Positions 27,128-41,852 of a DNA stretch of 64,000 nt are shown here, in pieces. How positions within the stretch are numbered: position 1 is the first letter of the stretch; each line of letters begins with the position of its first letter. Source of the DNA: Rossellomorea aquimaris (GTDB lineage: Bacteria > Bacillota > Bacilli > Bacillales > Bacillaceae_B). Below the pieces are notes generated by a model. The model searched no databases, was not told the DNA's origin, and saw nothing but the letters and a program-made list of their open reading frames with translations. The stretch is taken from contig NZ_MINN01000074.1 of assembly GCF_001877785.1 (NCBI RefSeq), positions 682,001 through 746,000 on the forward strand, in the 5' to 3' direction. The position numbers and the translations under genes are program-made.

Positions 27128-29806
27128 CTATTTTTTTCTTGCAAAAAATGACCCCGCCAGCAAAAACGTAGGTACCGAGCTTAAACCGATGATAAGCATC
27201 CAGTCCTTCAGTTCGATCGGGACGGTATGGAAAATCGGCTGCAGGGACGGGATGTAAATGACCAGCAGCATCAATACAAGCGATGAAAGGACGGCCCAGA
27301 CAAGATACATATTGCCGAAAGGATTCCTGGAAAATACCGATACTTCACTGCGGCAGTCGAATACATGAATCAATTGAGCCATTACCAACGTTGCAAAAGC
27401 CACTGTTTGGGCATATGCAAGATGATCTGGATGAGCCTTGTAAGCGAGTATGAATGCGAAGAGGGTGACAAGACCGATCAGGAACCCCCTTGAAACCACC
27501 TTCCATCCTAGGCCTCTAGCAAATACTCCTTCATTCATGTTCCGCGGTCTTCTCTTCATTACATCATCTTCCGGTTTATCAAGCCCAAGGGCCATTGCCG
27601 GGAGTCCGTCAGTGACAAGATTGACCCATAATATCTGAATAGGTACAAGCGGAAGCGGAAGTGCCAGCAGCATGGCAAAGAGCATGACCAGGATTTCCCC
27701 TACATTGGATGCGAGGAGGTACCTGATGAACTTCCTGATATTTTCATATATGTTGCGCCCTTCCTGAATGGCAGATTTTATCGTTGCAAAATTATCATCG
27801 AGAAGTACAAGTGAAGATGATTCCTTTGCCACGTCCGTTCCGGTAATCCCCATAGCCACTCCGATATCAGCTGATTTTATCGCCGGGGCATCATTCACGC
27901 CATCCCCTGTCATGGCAACCACATGCCCCCGGTTCTGTAATGCCTTGACAATTTTTAATTTATGCTCGGGGGAGACACGGGCAAATACAGAGACATCTTC
28001 TACTACTTCCTGCAGTTCTTCCACGTCCATTTCATTCAGGGCTTTACCATCGAGCACTTTATCATTCTTTTTCAAAATACCTAACTGGGCGGCGATGGCT
28101 TTTGCGGTCAAGACATGGTCTCCCGTTATCATTACCGTTTTAATCCCTGCAGCCTTACATTCCCCGACTGCCTGCTTCACTTCCGGCCTTGGCGGATCGA
28201 TCATGCCTTGCAGCCCGATGAAAGTAAATCCTTCTTCCACGTCTTTTTCATTTAAAGTTTCAGCTTTTATACCGTTTAACGGTTTATAAGCAATCGCGAT
28301 ATTTCTAAGGGCATTTGATGACATTTCACCGATTGCCGACTCTACCTCTTTAAACAAATCAACCGTTTTCATTTGAAGCCTGTCATCCCAGAGGATGGAC
28401 TCACTTTTGGCAGCAAGCACATCAGGGGCTCCTTTTGTTACCGAAAATTGTTTTCCATTTTGATCGATTACGATGACGCTCATCATCTTCCTAGTAGAAT
28501 CAAAGGGAAACTCTTTTATGACTTTAAATTTTTGAAGCAGGGTTTCCCTGTTTAATCCAGCTTTTAATCCGGCGACCAGCAGGGCCCCTTCAGTAGGGTC
28601 GCCATCCACTGCAAAGCTATTATCCCTGGTGACTATTTCAGCGTGATTACAGAGCATCCCGAATGTCAGCAACTGATTGAGAGCTTTCTGGTTATTCGGC
28701 GAAACCTTTTCCTCACCGCTGTAAAACTGCCCATCCGGTTCGTAACCTGTACCGGTTACAGACCAGGTCCTTCCTCCGCTCCACAGATGTGTGACGGTCA
28801 TCTTATTCTGAGTAAGGGTCCCTGTCTTATCTGAACAGATAACTGAAGCACAGCCCAGGGTTTCCACAGCAGGAAGCTTTCTGACGATCGCTTTCTTTTT
28901 AATCATTCTCTGTACACCCAGTGACAGGGCTACCGTCACGATCGCAGGAAGGCCTTCCGGTATGGCTGCCACAGCCAGCGACACACCCGCCAGGAACATT
29001 GTATAAATATCATGGCCCTGGATCACTCCGACTCCTACAACGAGGGCAGTAAGGATCAAAGCGACGGTAATGAGGATCTTTCCTAATTCTTCAAGTCTCC
29101 GCTGCAAAGGCGTGACCATAGATTCCGCTTTTTGAAGCATATCCGCAATCTGGCCCATCGCCGTTTTCATTCCGATTGCCGTTACGACACCTGCACCGTT
29201 CCCCCTGGTAACCATGGTTCCCATGAAAGCCATATTCTCCAGATCCCCAAGACTGGCATGATCCCCTGTGACTGGGTTAGTGGACTTCGCAACAGGAACT
29301 GATTCACCCGTTAAAGCAGATTCTTCAATTTCAAGGTTATTGGCATTGATGAGGCGGACATCCGCCCCTATACGGTCTCCGCTCCCAAAGCGGATAATGT
29401 CCCCTACGGTCACTTCCCTGGAAAGGATTTTAACCCAGCTTCCATCACGCAGGACGTTCACCTGGGGGGCCGACAGCTCTTTAAGTGCCTGCAGCGATTT
29501 TTCAGCTTTGCGTTCCTGAAAGAACCCGAGGAATCCGTTGATAAGCACTATTGCAATGATGGCTACCGCATCAATATATTCTCCCAACAGACCTGAAATA
29601 AGGGTGGCCGCCAATAAAACAAGTACCATGAAATCTTTAAATTGGCTGAAGAACAATAATAAATTTGATTGTCTTTCCGCTTCTTCAAGTTGGTTATAGC
29701 CGAATTGTTTCCGTCTTTGGGATACATCTTCTTCTGATAATCCATTGGTATAATTAGTGTTCAATGACTTTTCTATATCTTCCTGTCTCATCTCATGATA
29801 TTTCAT
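27128..29806 (-). CDS. yloB: P-type calcium-transporting ATPase (YloB)
   Basis: An 892-residue P2A-type ATPase exporting Ca2+. The phosphorylation site is [11 protein letters not shown] (about 330), with TGES in the actuator domain, KGAPDVL in the nucleotide domain, and [12 protein letters not shown]. Membrane helices include the calcium motif PEGLP ([12 protein letters not shown]) and [13 protein letters not shown], with a final cation-ATPase C domain (about 700-890). In B. subtilis YloB is made in sporulation and contributes to spore resistance and germination. The ribosome-binding sequence AGGAGGA is about 15 bases from the ATG, which is unusually far. The gene runs away from the divergent rqcH. 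Confidence 0.95.
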   Translation of the reverse strand: MKYHEMRQEDIEKSLNTNYTNGLSEEDVSQRRKQFGYNQLEEAERQSNLLLFFSQFKDFMVLVLLAATLISGLLGEYIDAVAIIAIVLINGFLGFFQERKAEKSLQALKELSAPQVNVLRDGSWVKILSREVTVGDIIRFGSGDRIGADVRLINANNLEIEESALTGESVPVAKSTNPVTGDHASLGDLENMAFMGTMVTRGNGAGVVTAIGMKTAMGQIADMLQKAESMVTPLQRRLEELGKILITVALILTALVVGVGVIQGHDIYTMFLAGVSLAVAAIPEGLPAIVTVALSLGVQRMIKKKAIVRKLPAVETLGCASVICSDKTGTLTQNKMTVTHLWSGGRTWSVTGTGYEPDGQFYSGEEKVSPNNQKALNQLLTFGMLCNHAEIVTRDNSFAVDGDPTEGALLVAGLKAGLNRETLLQKFKVIKEFPFDSTRKMMSVIVIDQNGKQFSVTKGAPDVLAAKSESILWDDRLQMKTVDLFKEVESAIGEMSSNALRNIAIAYKPLNGIKAETLNEKDVEEGFTFIGLQGMIDPPRPEVKQAVGECKAAGIKTVMITGDHVLTAKAIAAQLGILKKNDKVLDGKALNEMDVEELQEVVEDVSVFARVSPEHKLKIVKALQNRGHVVAMTGDGVNDAPAIKSADIGVAMGITGTDVAKESSSLVLLDDNFATIKSAIQEGRNIYENIRKFIRYLLASNVGEILVMLFAMLLALPLPLVPIQILWVNLVTDGLPAMALGLDKPEDDVMKRRPRNMNEGVFARGLGWKVVSRGFLIGLVTLFAFILAYKAHPDHLAYAQTVAFATLVMAQLIHVFDCRSEVSVFSRNPFGNMYLVWAVLSSLVLMLLVIYIPSLQPIFHTVPIELKDWMLIIGLSSVPTFLLAGSFFARKK

Positions 29807-29964
29807 TCAACCAATTCACTCTCCTCCTACGATAACGAAAAGTTGTTCTTCTCTTAGCATTCTTATTCAGACTCGTCCTAAAAAATGATATGATTTAATT
29901 ATGAATTTTAGGCTTGGCAGAATTAATCGCCATTGTTTCTTAGGAAGTCATCGGTGCTGATCAC

Positions 29965-30095
29965 CGCTGTTGGTTTCCGTGCGAGACTTCGCTTTCCGCG
30001 GGTGACCCGTGAGCCTCCTCGGCTTCGCCTGCGGGGTCTCACTTTGGCCACTTCTCCCGCAGGAGTCTTCGTCTCGCACTCCAACCAACAGCTGG
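29965..30095. repeat. Family A palindromic repeat, copy 2
   Basis: Bounded by a perfect inverted repeat GCTGTTGGTT (29965) and AACCAACAGC, with inner arms GCGAGACTTCGC/GTCTTCGTCTCGC and TTTCCGCGGGT/TCCCGCAGGAG. About 131 bases with a GC-rich centre (GCCTGCGGGGTCTCAC). The compensating change relative to copy 1 (GATT/AATC here GGTT/AACC) keeps the pairing. Confidence 0.85.
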
Positions 30096-30253
30096 AGACG
30101 GTAGGATATTTAGCACGAGATTAACTTAGCGCAAGCTGGTAAGTATTAAAGATTTAGAAGCAATAATTAGACAAACAGCAACGAAAATTATTTTTTTTTG
30201 ATATTCTAACTAAGAAAAATGATAAGGTTGATTCTATATTGATTAATAGAGAG

Positions 30254-30381
30254 TGGATTGGAGCGGAAGGCACTTGACTCCGACGGGAATTAGAGGAAAG
30301 ATCGAGACCCCGCAGGCGGAACGCCGAGGAGGCTCGACTTCCTCCCCGCGGAAAGCAAGTGCCTGGAGCGCAAAGAAACGG
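30254..30381. repeat. Family A palindromic repeat, divergent copy 3 (inverted)
   Basis: Read on the minus strand it has TGCGCTCCAGGCACTTGC, TTTCCGCGGGG, GAGCCTCCTCGGC, CCTGCGGGGTCTC, then the complementary CAAGTGCC end. The arms GGCACTTG and CAAGTGCC are exact complements. The ends differ from copies 1, 2 and 4, so this is a subfamily. Confidence 0.75.
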
Positions 30382-30460
30382 TCAATGATAAAAAATCAGT
30401 AAATATAAAGATTTTCAAGAGATTATATAAAAATACGTTATTTTGAAGAGGATGTTGGTT

Positions 30461-32164
30461 ATGTCATTTGATGGATTGTTTACGAGAGCTATGACGAAGG
30501 AATTGAAGGATGGGGTGATGAACGGGAGGATCAATAAGATTCATCAGCCTTATAAGAATGAGATCATCATGATCGTGCGGGCGAACGGTAAGAACCATAA
30601 GCTTCTCTTATCCGCCCACCCGAGTTATTCAAGGGTTCAGATTACTCAAGAAGATTATGAGAACCCGTCAGTCCCTCCTATGTTCTGCATGCTTCTCCGC
30701 AAGCATCTGGAAGGGTATTTCATTGAAGATATCAAACAATCGGGACTCGACCGGATGATTGTTTTTGAAGTAAAAGGACGAAATGAAATCGGGGATGTAT
30801 CCTATAAACAGCTGATTATTGAAATAATGGGAAGGCACAGCAATATCATATTAGTCGATAAAGGAAGAAATATGATCCTGGACAGCATCAAGCATATTTC
30901 TCCGAGCATGAATACGCACCGGACCGTATTACCTGGACATGAGTATGTCATGCCGCCGAAGCAGGACAAACGAAACCCGCTGGAAGCAACAAGTGAAGAC
31001 GTGCTGAGGGCCCTCGACTTCAACGCCGGGAAGCTGGATAAACAAATCGTTCATTCATTCGCGGGTATCTCTCCGTTGTTTGCAAAAGAAGTGACTTACC
31101 ATGCCGGGCTTGGCAAACAGTCTGAAATTGCCCAGTCCTTCCTTGATTTAGTTAGGAAATCCAAAGAAAATCAAGTTTCCCCCACTCTTATCATGGGGGA
31201 GAAAGAAATATTCTATTGGACGTCCCTTGAACATGTGGAAGGTGAAAAGCTTGCCTTTTCTTCATTAAGTGAATTGCTGGATCGTTTCTTCTATCAAAAA
31301 GCGGCAAGGGATCGCGTAAAACAGCAAGGAAACGACCTGGAGCGGTTTATCCGGAATGAACGGGATAAAAACGTAAATAAAATCGAAAAGCTGAAGCAAA
31401 CGTTGAAAGATGCCGAACAGGCTGACCGCTTTCAGTTATTAGGCGAACTTCTCACTTCAAATCTATATGCAGTGGAAAGAGGAATGACTGAAGTCAGTGT
31501 CGCGAATTACTATGACGAGGACGGGGGGAGCATCACCATCCCTCTTAATCCCCAGAAATCTCCTTCTGAAAATGCTCAGCTTTATTTCTCCCGTTATCAA
31601 AAAGCGAAAAATGCGATTGATATTGTGAATGAGCAAATTGAAAAGGCAGAAGAAGAAATCATTTATTTAGAGAGGCTGCTTCAGCAGCTTGAATCAGCCT
31701 CCACAAAGGACGTAGAGGAAATACGGGAAGAGTTAGAGGAAGAAGGTTACCTGAGGGCGCGTAAGCAGACGAAAAAGAAGAAATCTAATGGTAAGCCTGT
31801 ACTTGAAAGCTACACTTCAAGTGACGGAATTCAAATCTTAGTAGGAAAAAACAACAAGCAGAATGATTATTTAACAAATAAATCCGCTGGCCGGGATGAG
31901 ATTTGGCTGCACACCAAGGATATACCGGGGTCTCATGTGGTGATTAAAAGTAACGACCCTTCCGAACAAACAATCAAAGAAGCAGCCAATATCGCTGCAT
32001 ATTTCAGCAAAGCAAGGGAATCAAGTTCGGTTCCAGTGGATTTCACCACTGTCAGACAGGTCAAGAAGCCAAAGGGAGCAAAGCCCGGGTTTGTCATTTA
32101 TGAAGGGCAGCAGACAGTTTATGTTACTCCTGATATGGACCTTGTACGTTCATTAAAAGATTGA
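30461..32164 (+). CDS. rqcH: Ribosome quality control factor RqcH (NFACT family; FbpA/YloA)
   Basis: A 567-residue NFACT protein. It recognises stalled 50S subunits carrying peptidyl-tRNA and recruits tRNA-Ala to add alanine tails for degradation; older annotation calls it a fibronectin-binding protein. The NFACT-N domain (about 1-260, [15 protein letters not shown]; the conserved DR pair is in [18 protein letters not shown]) is followed by coiled coil (about 270-430) and the NFACT-R domain with [20 protein letters not shown] and PGSHVVIK. An upstream ATG would add six residues; the MSFDG start matches the family. It is the only plus-strand gene in the window and converges on pyrE. Confidence 0.95.
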   Translation: MSFDGLFTRAMTKELKDGVMNGRINKIHQPYKNEIIMIVRANGKNHKLLLSAHPSYSRVQITQEDYENPSVPPMFCMLLRKHLEGYFIEDIKQSGLDRMIVFEVKGRNEIGDVSYKQLIIEIMGRHSNIILVDKGRNMILDSIKHISPSMNTHRTVLPGHEYVMPPKQDKRNPLEATSEDVLRALDFNAGKLDKQIVHSFAGISPLFAKEVTYHAGLGKQSEIAQSFLDLVRKSKENQVSPTLIMGEKEIFYWTSLEHVEGEKLAFSSLSELLDRFFYQKAARDRVKQQGNDLERFIRNERDKNVNKIEKLKQTLKDAEQADRFQLLGELLTSNLYAVERGMTEVSVANYYDEDGGSITIPLNPQKSPSENAQLYFSRYQKAKNAIDIVNEQIEKAEEEIIYLERLLQQLESASTKDVEEIREELEEEGYLRARKQTKKKKSNGKPVLESYTSSDGIQILVGKNNKQNDYLTNKSAGRDEIWLHTKDIPGSHVVIKSNDPSEQTIKEAANIAAYFSKARESSSVPVDFTTVRQVKKPKGAKPGFVIYEGQQTVYVTPDMDLVRSLKD

Positions 32165-32177
32165 TAAAGGTTGTAAA

Positions 32178-32219
32178 GAAAAAGCACTATTACCAATTCC
32201 CCGGTAATAGTGCTTTTTG
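32178..32219. terminator. Bidirectional terminator between rqcH and pyrE
   Basis: AAAAAGCACTATTACC and GGTAATAGTGCTTTTT form a perfect 16-base stem around AATTCCCC. A-rich and T-rich flanks serve both directions, ending rqcH on the plus strand and the pyr operon on the minus strand. Confidence 0.93.
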
Positions 32220-32221
32220 GA

Positions 32222-32845
32222 TTAATTTCCCCATGCTTCGGGATTTTCTTTCCAATCATTCAATTTTTCCAACTCTTCTTCCCTGATGATTGAACGCTTG
32301 AGTGCCACTTTAAGTAAACTGGAATAATCTGATAATGCATGAGCGTTGATGTTATGTTCTTCGAGCATTGCTTTGCCTTTTTCAAGTTCGTAAGTGAAGA
32401 TGGCGGCAACCCCCAACACCTCACACCCTGCATCCCTTAATGCTTCAACTGCAGTAATGCAGCTGCCGCCTGTTGATATCAAATCCTCTACTACCACTAC
32501 TTTTTGGCCTGCAGTGACTTTACCTTCGATTTGATTTCCTTTTCCATGTGCCTTCGCTTTGGATCGGACATAACACATCGGAAGGTTCAGGTTTTCACTT
32601 ACCCAGGCTGCATGCGGAATCCCTGCTGTTGCAGTACCGGCTATCACTTCAGCTTCGGGAAAGTTTTCTTTTATCATCTCTGAAAGGCCGCTTGAAATCT
32701 CTTTTCTCACCGAGGGATGGGACATTGTCAATCTATTATCACAATAGATCGGCGACTTTATCCCGGATGACCATGTAAAAGGCTCTGCAGGATTTAAAAA
32801 GACTGCTTCGATGTCTAATAGTTTATTAGCAATTTCTTTTTTCAT
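32222..32845 (-). CDS. pyrE: Orotate phosphoribosyltransferase
   Basis: A 207-residue enzyme joining orotate and PRPP to OMP. The PRPP-binding signature is [15 protein letters not shown] (about 110-124), and the flexible-loop segment [17 protein letters not shown] is present. It is the last gene of the pyr operon, one base after pyrF, and ends at the shared convergent terminator. Confidence 0.96.
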   Translation of the reverse strand: MKKEIANKLLDIEAVFLNPAEPFTWSSGIKSPIYCDNRLTMSHPSVRKEISSGLSEMIKENFPEAEVIAGTATAGIPHAAWVSENLNLPMCYVRSKAKAHGKGNQIEGKVTAGQKVVVVEDLISTGGSCITAVEALRDAGCEVLGVAAIFTYELEKGKAMLEEHNINAHALSDYSSLLKVALKRSIIREEELEKLNDWKENPEAWGN

Positions 32846-32846
32846 T

Positions 32847-35233
<2,387 letters not shown>

Positions 35234-35237
<4 letters not shown>

Positions 35238-38200
35238 TGATGAACCGCCTTTCTTTTCTCCGGCGACGCCGGCAGTGCCTCTGCCGAGAAGGTCATGGAC
35301 TCGATGACCCGCAAGATCGCTTCTGCCGTATCTAAAGAAGTTAGACATGGCACTCCATTTTCCACTGATTCTCTCCGGATCCTGAAGCCGTCCCTGGCCG
35401 GCTGCTTCCCTTTAGTAAGGGTGTTGATGACAAGCTGTGTCTCTCCGCTTTGAATGATGTCAAGCAGTGTGGGACCCTCAGAACCGATCTTATCTACTTC
35501 CTTAACACCAATCCCTGCATTCATCAAGTGTTGAGCGGTTCCCTTCGTTGCTAGGATCTGATAACCGATATTCACGAAGCGTTTCGCTAATAATACCGCT
35601 TCTTCCTTGTCTTTATCCGCCACTGTCATCAAGACGGATCCGTGCTCCTTCATTTCCATCCCTGCAGCGACCATGCCTTTGTACAGTGCTTTCTCCAAAG
35701 TGGAGTCTTTCCCCATGACTTCCCCTGTGGATTTCATTTCAGGACCCAATGTGATATCCACTCTTCTCAGTTTTGCAAATGAGAATACCGGGACTTTCAC
35801 ATATACTCCCTGCTTTTCAGGGATTAAACCGGACTCATACCCCTGCTCTTTAAGGGAGATGCCAAGGATTGCTTTTGTTGCCATATTCGCCATCGGCACA
35901 TTTGTGATCTTACTGATGAACGGCACGGTCCTGCTCGAACGCGGGTTCACTTCCAGAACAAAAACCTCACCTTTTGAGATGACGTATTGGATGTTGAGCA
36001 GACCGACGATATTCAATCCTTTTGCCAGACGCGCCGTGTAGTCCACCAATGTTTCTTTCTGTTCCTGCGTCAGCTGCTGAGGAGGATACACTGCTATTGA
36101 ATCCCCGGAGTGTACGCCCGCGCGTTCGATATGCTCCATGATCCCTGGCACCACTACATCGACCCCGTCCGAAATCGCATCCACTTCGATTTCTTTACCG
36201 ATCAGGTACCTGTCGATCAGTACCGGATGCTGAGGATTGACCTTAACTGCGTTTTCCATGTAGTGAAGAAGTTCTTCTTTTCTGTATACAATCTCCATTG
36301 CTCTTCCGCCAAGGACATATGAAGGCCTTACCAGTACTGGATACCCGATTGATTCAGCAATTTCAAGCGCTCCCTCTACAGATACCGCCGTTTTCCCATC
36401 CGGCTGCGGTATCCCCAGCTCATTTAGCGTGTGCTCGAATTTGTCGCGGTTTTCGGCACGATCCAGATCTTCGAGGGAAGTACCGAGAATCGTGACTCCC
36501 CTTTTCACCAATTCCTCCGCCAGGTTGATCGCAGTTTGTCCTCCGAATTGGACCACTACCCCTTTTGGCTTCTCCAAATCTATGATGTGCATGACATCCT
36601 CCACTATCAGAGGTTCGAAATATAACTTATCCGAGATACTGAAGTCCGTGGATACAGTTTCCGGATTGTTGTTTACGATGATCGCCTCATACCCCGCTTC
36701 TTTAATTGCCCATACGGAATGGACTGTCGCATAGTCGAATTCCACTCCCTGCCCGATGCGGATGGGACCTGACCCCAGTACAATGACACTTTCTCTTTCA
36801 GTGACCCTGGATTCATTCTCTTCCTCGAATGTCCCGTAGAAATATGGTGTCTCTGATTCAAATTCCGCTGCACAAGTATCGACCATTTTGTATACCGGGA
36901 GAAGACTGTTTTCCCTTCTCCACTGATAGATTTCATTTTCTGTGCTGTTCCACAGTTTCGCGATCGTAATATCAGCGAAGCCCATACGCTTCGCTTTTTG
37001 AGCGATTTCAGGATGAAATGGAGACTCCATCAATTCTTTTTCAAATTCTATAATTCTATTCATTTTATAGAGGAAGAACAGATCGATTTTACTCCACTCA
37101 TGGATGGTCTCGATCCCGACTCCTCTTCTTATTGCTTCCCCTACATAAAAGAGCCGTTCATCTCCCGCCTTGCGGATCCTCTTTTCAATCCATTGATCCG
37201 TCATCTTATCAGCGTCGCTTAACTCAAGATGATAAGTATTGCTCTCAAGCGAGCGGACCGCTTTCAGCAGTGATTCCTCGAATGTCCTGCCGATCGCCAT
37301 CACTTCACCGGTTGCTTTCATCTGCGTGCCCAGGTTACGTTTGGCTGCTTCAAATTTATCGAAAGGCCAGCGCGGTATTTTTGTCACAACATAATCAAGG
37401 GCAGGTTCAAAGGCGGCATACGTTTTACCGGTAACCGGGTTCATCATTTCATCCAGTGTGAGACCGACTGCGATTTTTGCGGCAAGCTTGGCAATCGGAT
37501 ATCCGGTCGCTTTTGATGCAAGTGCGGATGAACGGCTCACCCTCGGATTCACCTCGATGATGTAATACTGAAAACTGTCTGGATCAAGTGCCAGCTGAAC
37601 ATTACAGCCTCCTTCGATCCCAAGCGCACGGATGATTTTCAGGGAGGTGTTCCGCAGCATCTGATATTCCCTGTCGCTCAATGTCTGACTCGGTGCCACA
37701 ACGATGGAGTCGCCGGTATGAATACCGACAGGATCGATGTTTTCCATGTTACATACGACGATTGCGTTATCGGCACCATCTCTCATCACTTCGTACTCTA
37801 TTTCTTTAAATCCGGCTATGCTCTTTTCAAGAAGACATTGAGTCACAGGGCTGTATTTTAACCCGGAGCTGACGATTTCGATCAATTCTTCTTCATTGTG
37901 GCAGATTCCGCCCCCCGTACCGCCAAGAGTGTAAGCAGGTCTGACGATGACCGGGAATCCCACTCCATCGACAAAATGAAAGGCTTCCTCCACACTGCGT
38001 ATGATCTCGCTTTCCGGTACCGGCTCATGTAGTTCGTTCATCAGACTCCTGAACAAATCACGGTCTTCGGCTTTCTCGATGGCAGATAGTTTCGTCCCGA
38101 GTATTTCAACTCCGCATTCTTCCAGGACTCCTGATTTTGAAAGCTCAACAGCCAGATTCAAGCCAGTCTGTCCACCGAGCGTCGGCAGGACGGCATCCGG

Positions 38201-38438
38201 GCGTTCTTTACGGATGATCCTGCTGACGAATTCGAGTGTCAAAGGCTCAATATAGACTTTGTCAGCCATTTCAGCGTCGGTCATGATCGTTGCCGGATTG
38301 GAGTTGACCAAAATGACCCGGTATCCTTCTTCTTTAAGGGCGATACAGGCCTGGGTCCCCGCATAGTCGAATTCCGCCGCCTGTCCTATGATGATCGGTC
38401 CGCTTCCAATTACTAAAATGCTCTTAATGTCTGTACGT

Positions 38439-38446
<8 letters not shown>
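35234..38446 (-). CDS. carB: Carbamoyl-phosphate synthase (pyrimidine-specific), large subunit
   Basis: A 1070-residue synthetase. Two homologous ATP-grasp halves are visible, each beginning with a GSGPI motif ([20 protein letters not shown] at about 11-30, [18 protein letters not shown] at about 560). [21 protein letters not shown] and [13 protein letters not shown] are the metal-binding segments. The C-terminal allosteric MGS-like domain starts near residue 930. In Bacillus this is the PyrAB paralog, regulated with the pyr operon. It overlaps carA by eight bases. Confidence 0.97.
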
Positions 38447-39526
<1,080 letters not shown>

Positions 39527-39530
<4 letters not shown>

Positions 39531-40813
39531 TCTTCATTTCCTCCTTTTCCCCATACAAGGGATCCTTGATAAAATGTGGCTGCAGGCCAGCCTTTGCACT
39601 CCCAGCCTTTAAATGGTGTATTTTTCCCCTTGGATACGAATTGACCGGGATCCACCGTTTTCTTCTCTGATAAGTTAACGAGGGTGAAATCAGCTTCCCC
39701 TCCGACTTCCAGGCGTCCGAATGGGAGGTTGAAAGCCTTGCTTGGTTTGATCGTCATCCAATCGACTAATTGCTTCAGTGTAAAAATCCCTTTATCAACG
39801 AAGTTTGTATAAAGAAGCGGAAATGCTGTTTCAAGTCCTGTAATCCCAAATGGCGCCAGCTGCATTCCCTCTGATTTTTCAGCTTCAGTGTGGGGGGCGT
39901 GATCAGTAGCAATGAAATCAATCGTGCCATCCAATAATCCTTCAATCAAAGCTTCCCGATCTTCTTTGCTTCGAAGCGGGGGATTCATCTTGAAATTTGG
40001 ATCAAGTCCCGGTATATCATCTTCACAAAGAAGGAGGTGATGAGGTGTTACTTCAGCCGTGACATTGATACCGGCCCGTTTTGCGTCCCTTACCACCCTT
40101 ACCGATTCCTTCGTTGAGATATGACACACATGGTAGTGAACGCCGGCTGCTTCTGCCAGCAGCACATCCCGCGCGATATGTACGGCTTCACACACAGATG
40201 GGATCCCGGGGATTTCATGTTTTCTTGAAAATTCACCTTCGTGAACCGCTCCTTTGTTGATGAGTGTGTTCTCTTCACAATGTGCGACAATTGATGCCCC
40301 GATGCTTGCTGCCTGTTTCATCGCTTCAAGCATCATCCCTGCAGACTGGACTCCCACACCGTCATCTGTAAAGGCAAATCCTCCATTTTCCTTCAATGCT
40401 TTAAAGTCATTCAGCTTCCTGCCCGTCTGTCTTTCAGTGATCGCAGTGTATGGAAGGACGCGTATGCTGGCTTTTTCTGAAATCTTTTCATTCAATGCTT
40501 TAAGCGTTTCTTCCGAGTCAGGTACAGGTCTCGTATTAGGCATGGCCGCGATGGTTGTGAAACCACCTTTTGCAGCAGCTTCCGTTCCTGTCTTGATTGT
40601 TTCTTTATGTTCTCCTCCCGGCTCCCTCAAATGAACATGGAGGTCGACAAATCCAGGGGATATCAGTAACCCTTCTGCTTCGAATTCCTGATGATCGCCG
40701 CTTGTGAGTTCAGCACCCATCGCGGTGATTTTATTTCCTTGGACCTTGATATCAATTTTCTCTGTATCTCCGTTTTCATTTAATATACTTGCGTTCCGAA
40801 TGATCCAGCTCAT
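39527..40813 (-). CDS. pyrC: Dihydroorotase
   Basis: A 428-residue zinc amidohydrolase closing the dihydroorotate ring. Metal and substrate sites are [39 protein letters not shown] and [11 protein letters not shown]. The length and motifs fit class I dihydroorotases of Gram-positive bacteria. It begins 15 bases after pyrB with a GGGGGAA ribosome-binding site. Confidence 0.97.
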
Positions 40814-40828
40814 CTGATATTCCCCCTA

Positions 40829-41707
40829 TTAGTTGTTTTCCAGCGCTCTTTTTAAGACTGCCATCCTTATAAAAACTCCATTTTCCATTTGCTTGAAGAT
40901 TCTTGATTGATCACATTCCACCAGAGAATCTGCTATCTCGACCCCTCGGTTGACAGGTGCGGGATGCAGGATGATCCCTTTTTCTTTCATTCTTTCTTTT
41001 CTGCTGACAGTCAGACCGAAGCTTTCATGATATTCTTCCCTGGTAAGAAGGGAAGTGCTGCTGTGACGCTCATGCTGAATCCGCAGAAGCATCACTGCAT
41101 CTGACGCAGCGATACTTTCATCGACTGTCATATAACTGTCTTGATATTCAGGCGGGAACCATTCCCGCGGTCCCGAAAAAACGACTTTCGCTCCCAATTT
41201 TGTCAGTGCCTCTGCATTGGAGCGCGCTACCCGGCTGTGTGCAATATCACCAATGATTGCCACTTGCAGATTTTCAAATCCACCGAATTCCTGACGTATC
41301 GTCAGGAGATCCAAAAGGCACTGAGTAGGATGGTTCCCACATCCGTCGCCACCGTTAATCACCTTGGTTTTCAAGCCTCCAAGTTCGTCAAAGTAGCGCT
41401 CCAGGTCGTGCCTGATGACGACTGCTTCCACCCCGATTGCTTCAAGGGTCCGAACTGTGTCATATAAGGATTCACCTTTTTGGACACTTGATGTTTGAGC
41501 TTCGAAAGGAATGACTTCAAGCCCCAGCTTTCTTTCTGCCATTTCAAAACTGCATTTGGTCCTTGTACTTGCTTCAAAGAAAAGGTTCGCCACATATTTA
41601 GACGTTCCTTGATTCCAGGACTCTCCATCTTTAAATCTTTCCGCCTGGTCAAGGATGTTCATGATTTCTTCTGGTGCCAATTCATTCATTGTCAATAAAT
41701 CCTTCAC
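40829..41707 (-). CDS. pyrB: Aspartate carbamoyltransferase, catalytic subunit
   Basis: A 292-residue enzyme condensing carbamoyl phosphate and aspartate. The carbamoyl-phosphate loop is [13 protein letters not shown] (about 46-58; the usual STRT motif), with [29 protein letters not shown] and [11 protein letters not shown]. The open frame continues upstream through the attenuator stem, but AGGAGGG directly after the attenuator T-run is six bases from a GTG at 41705-41707, and [10 protein letters not shown] aligns with B. subtilis PyrB. Expression depends on escape from the third PyrR attenuator. Confidence 0.95.
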   Translation of the reverse strand: MKDLLTMNELAPEEIMNILDQAERFKDGESWNQGTSKYVANLFFEASTRTKCSFEMAERKLGLEVIPFEAQTSSVQKGESLYDTVRTLEAIGVEAVVIRHDLERYFDELGGLKTKVINGGDGCGNHPTQCLLDLLTIRQEFGGFENLQVAIIGDIAHSRVARSNAEALTKLGAKVVFSGPREWFPPEYQDSYMTVDESIAASDAVMLLRIQHERHSSTSLLTREEYHESFGLTVSRKERMKEKGIILHPAPVNRGVEIADSLVECDQSRIFKQMENGVFIRMAVLKRALENN

Positions 41708-41719
41708 AATGGACCCTCC

Positions 41720-41845
41720 TAAAAAAACCACCCTGTCAAGGTTAGACAGGGTGGTTTTGAACATACGTACATGGTGACCTGGGGGTACACTGCTCCCCTG
41801 TCCCGTTCAATTTCACCCTTGTAGACTCTCTGGACTAATTTAAAA
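41720..41845 (-). promoter_or_regulatory. PyrR attenuator 3 (before pyrB)
   Basis: A PyrR-binding loop TAGTCCAGAGAGTCTACAAG lies at about 41819-41838 (minus strand), matching the family motif TCCAGAGAGGCT. A terminator follows at 41721-41758: AAAACCACCCTGTC and GACAGGGTGGTTTT with TTT. UMP-bound PyrR would stabilise the anti-antiterminator and stop transcription before pyrB. Confidence 0.9.
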
Positions 41846-41852
41846 GGTGGTT

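Larger units (their letters stand above)
29807..30460. other. Divergent intergenic region with two family A repeats
   Basis: This 654-base region separates yloB (minus) from rqcH (plus) and must contain both promoters. Two oppositely oriented family A repeats fill 29965-30095 and 30254-30381. The stretches between are AT-rich; I could not assign clear promoter hexamers and see no gene. Confidence 0.7.

Noticed and set aside
26962..27144. A 61-residue N-terminal extension of YloC
   Set aside because: It reads through the yloB terminator; the conserved [11 protein letters not shown] start has its own ribosome-binding site.
29933..30124. A 63-codon plus-strand frame upstream of rqcH
   Set aside because: It lies wholly over a family A repeat and has an Arg-rich composition typical of GC-rich palindromes read in frame.
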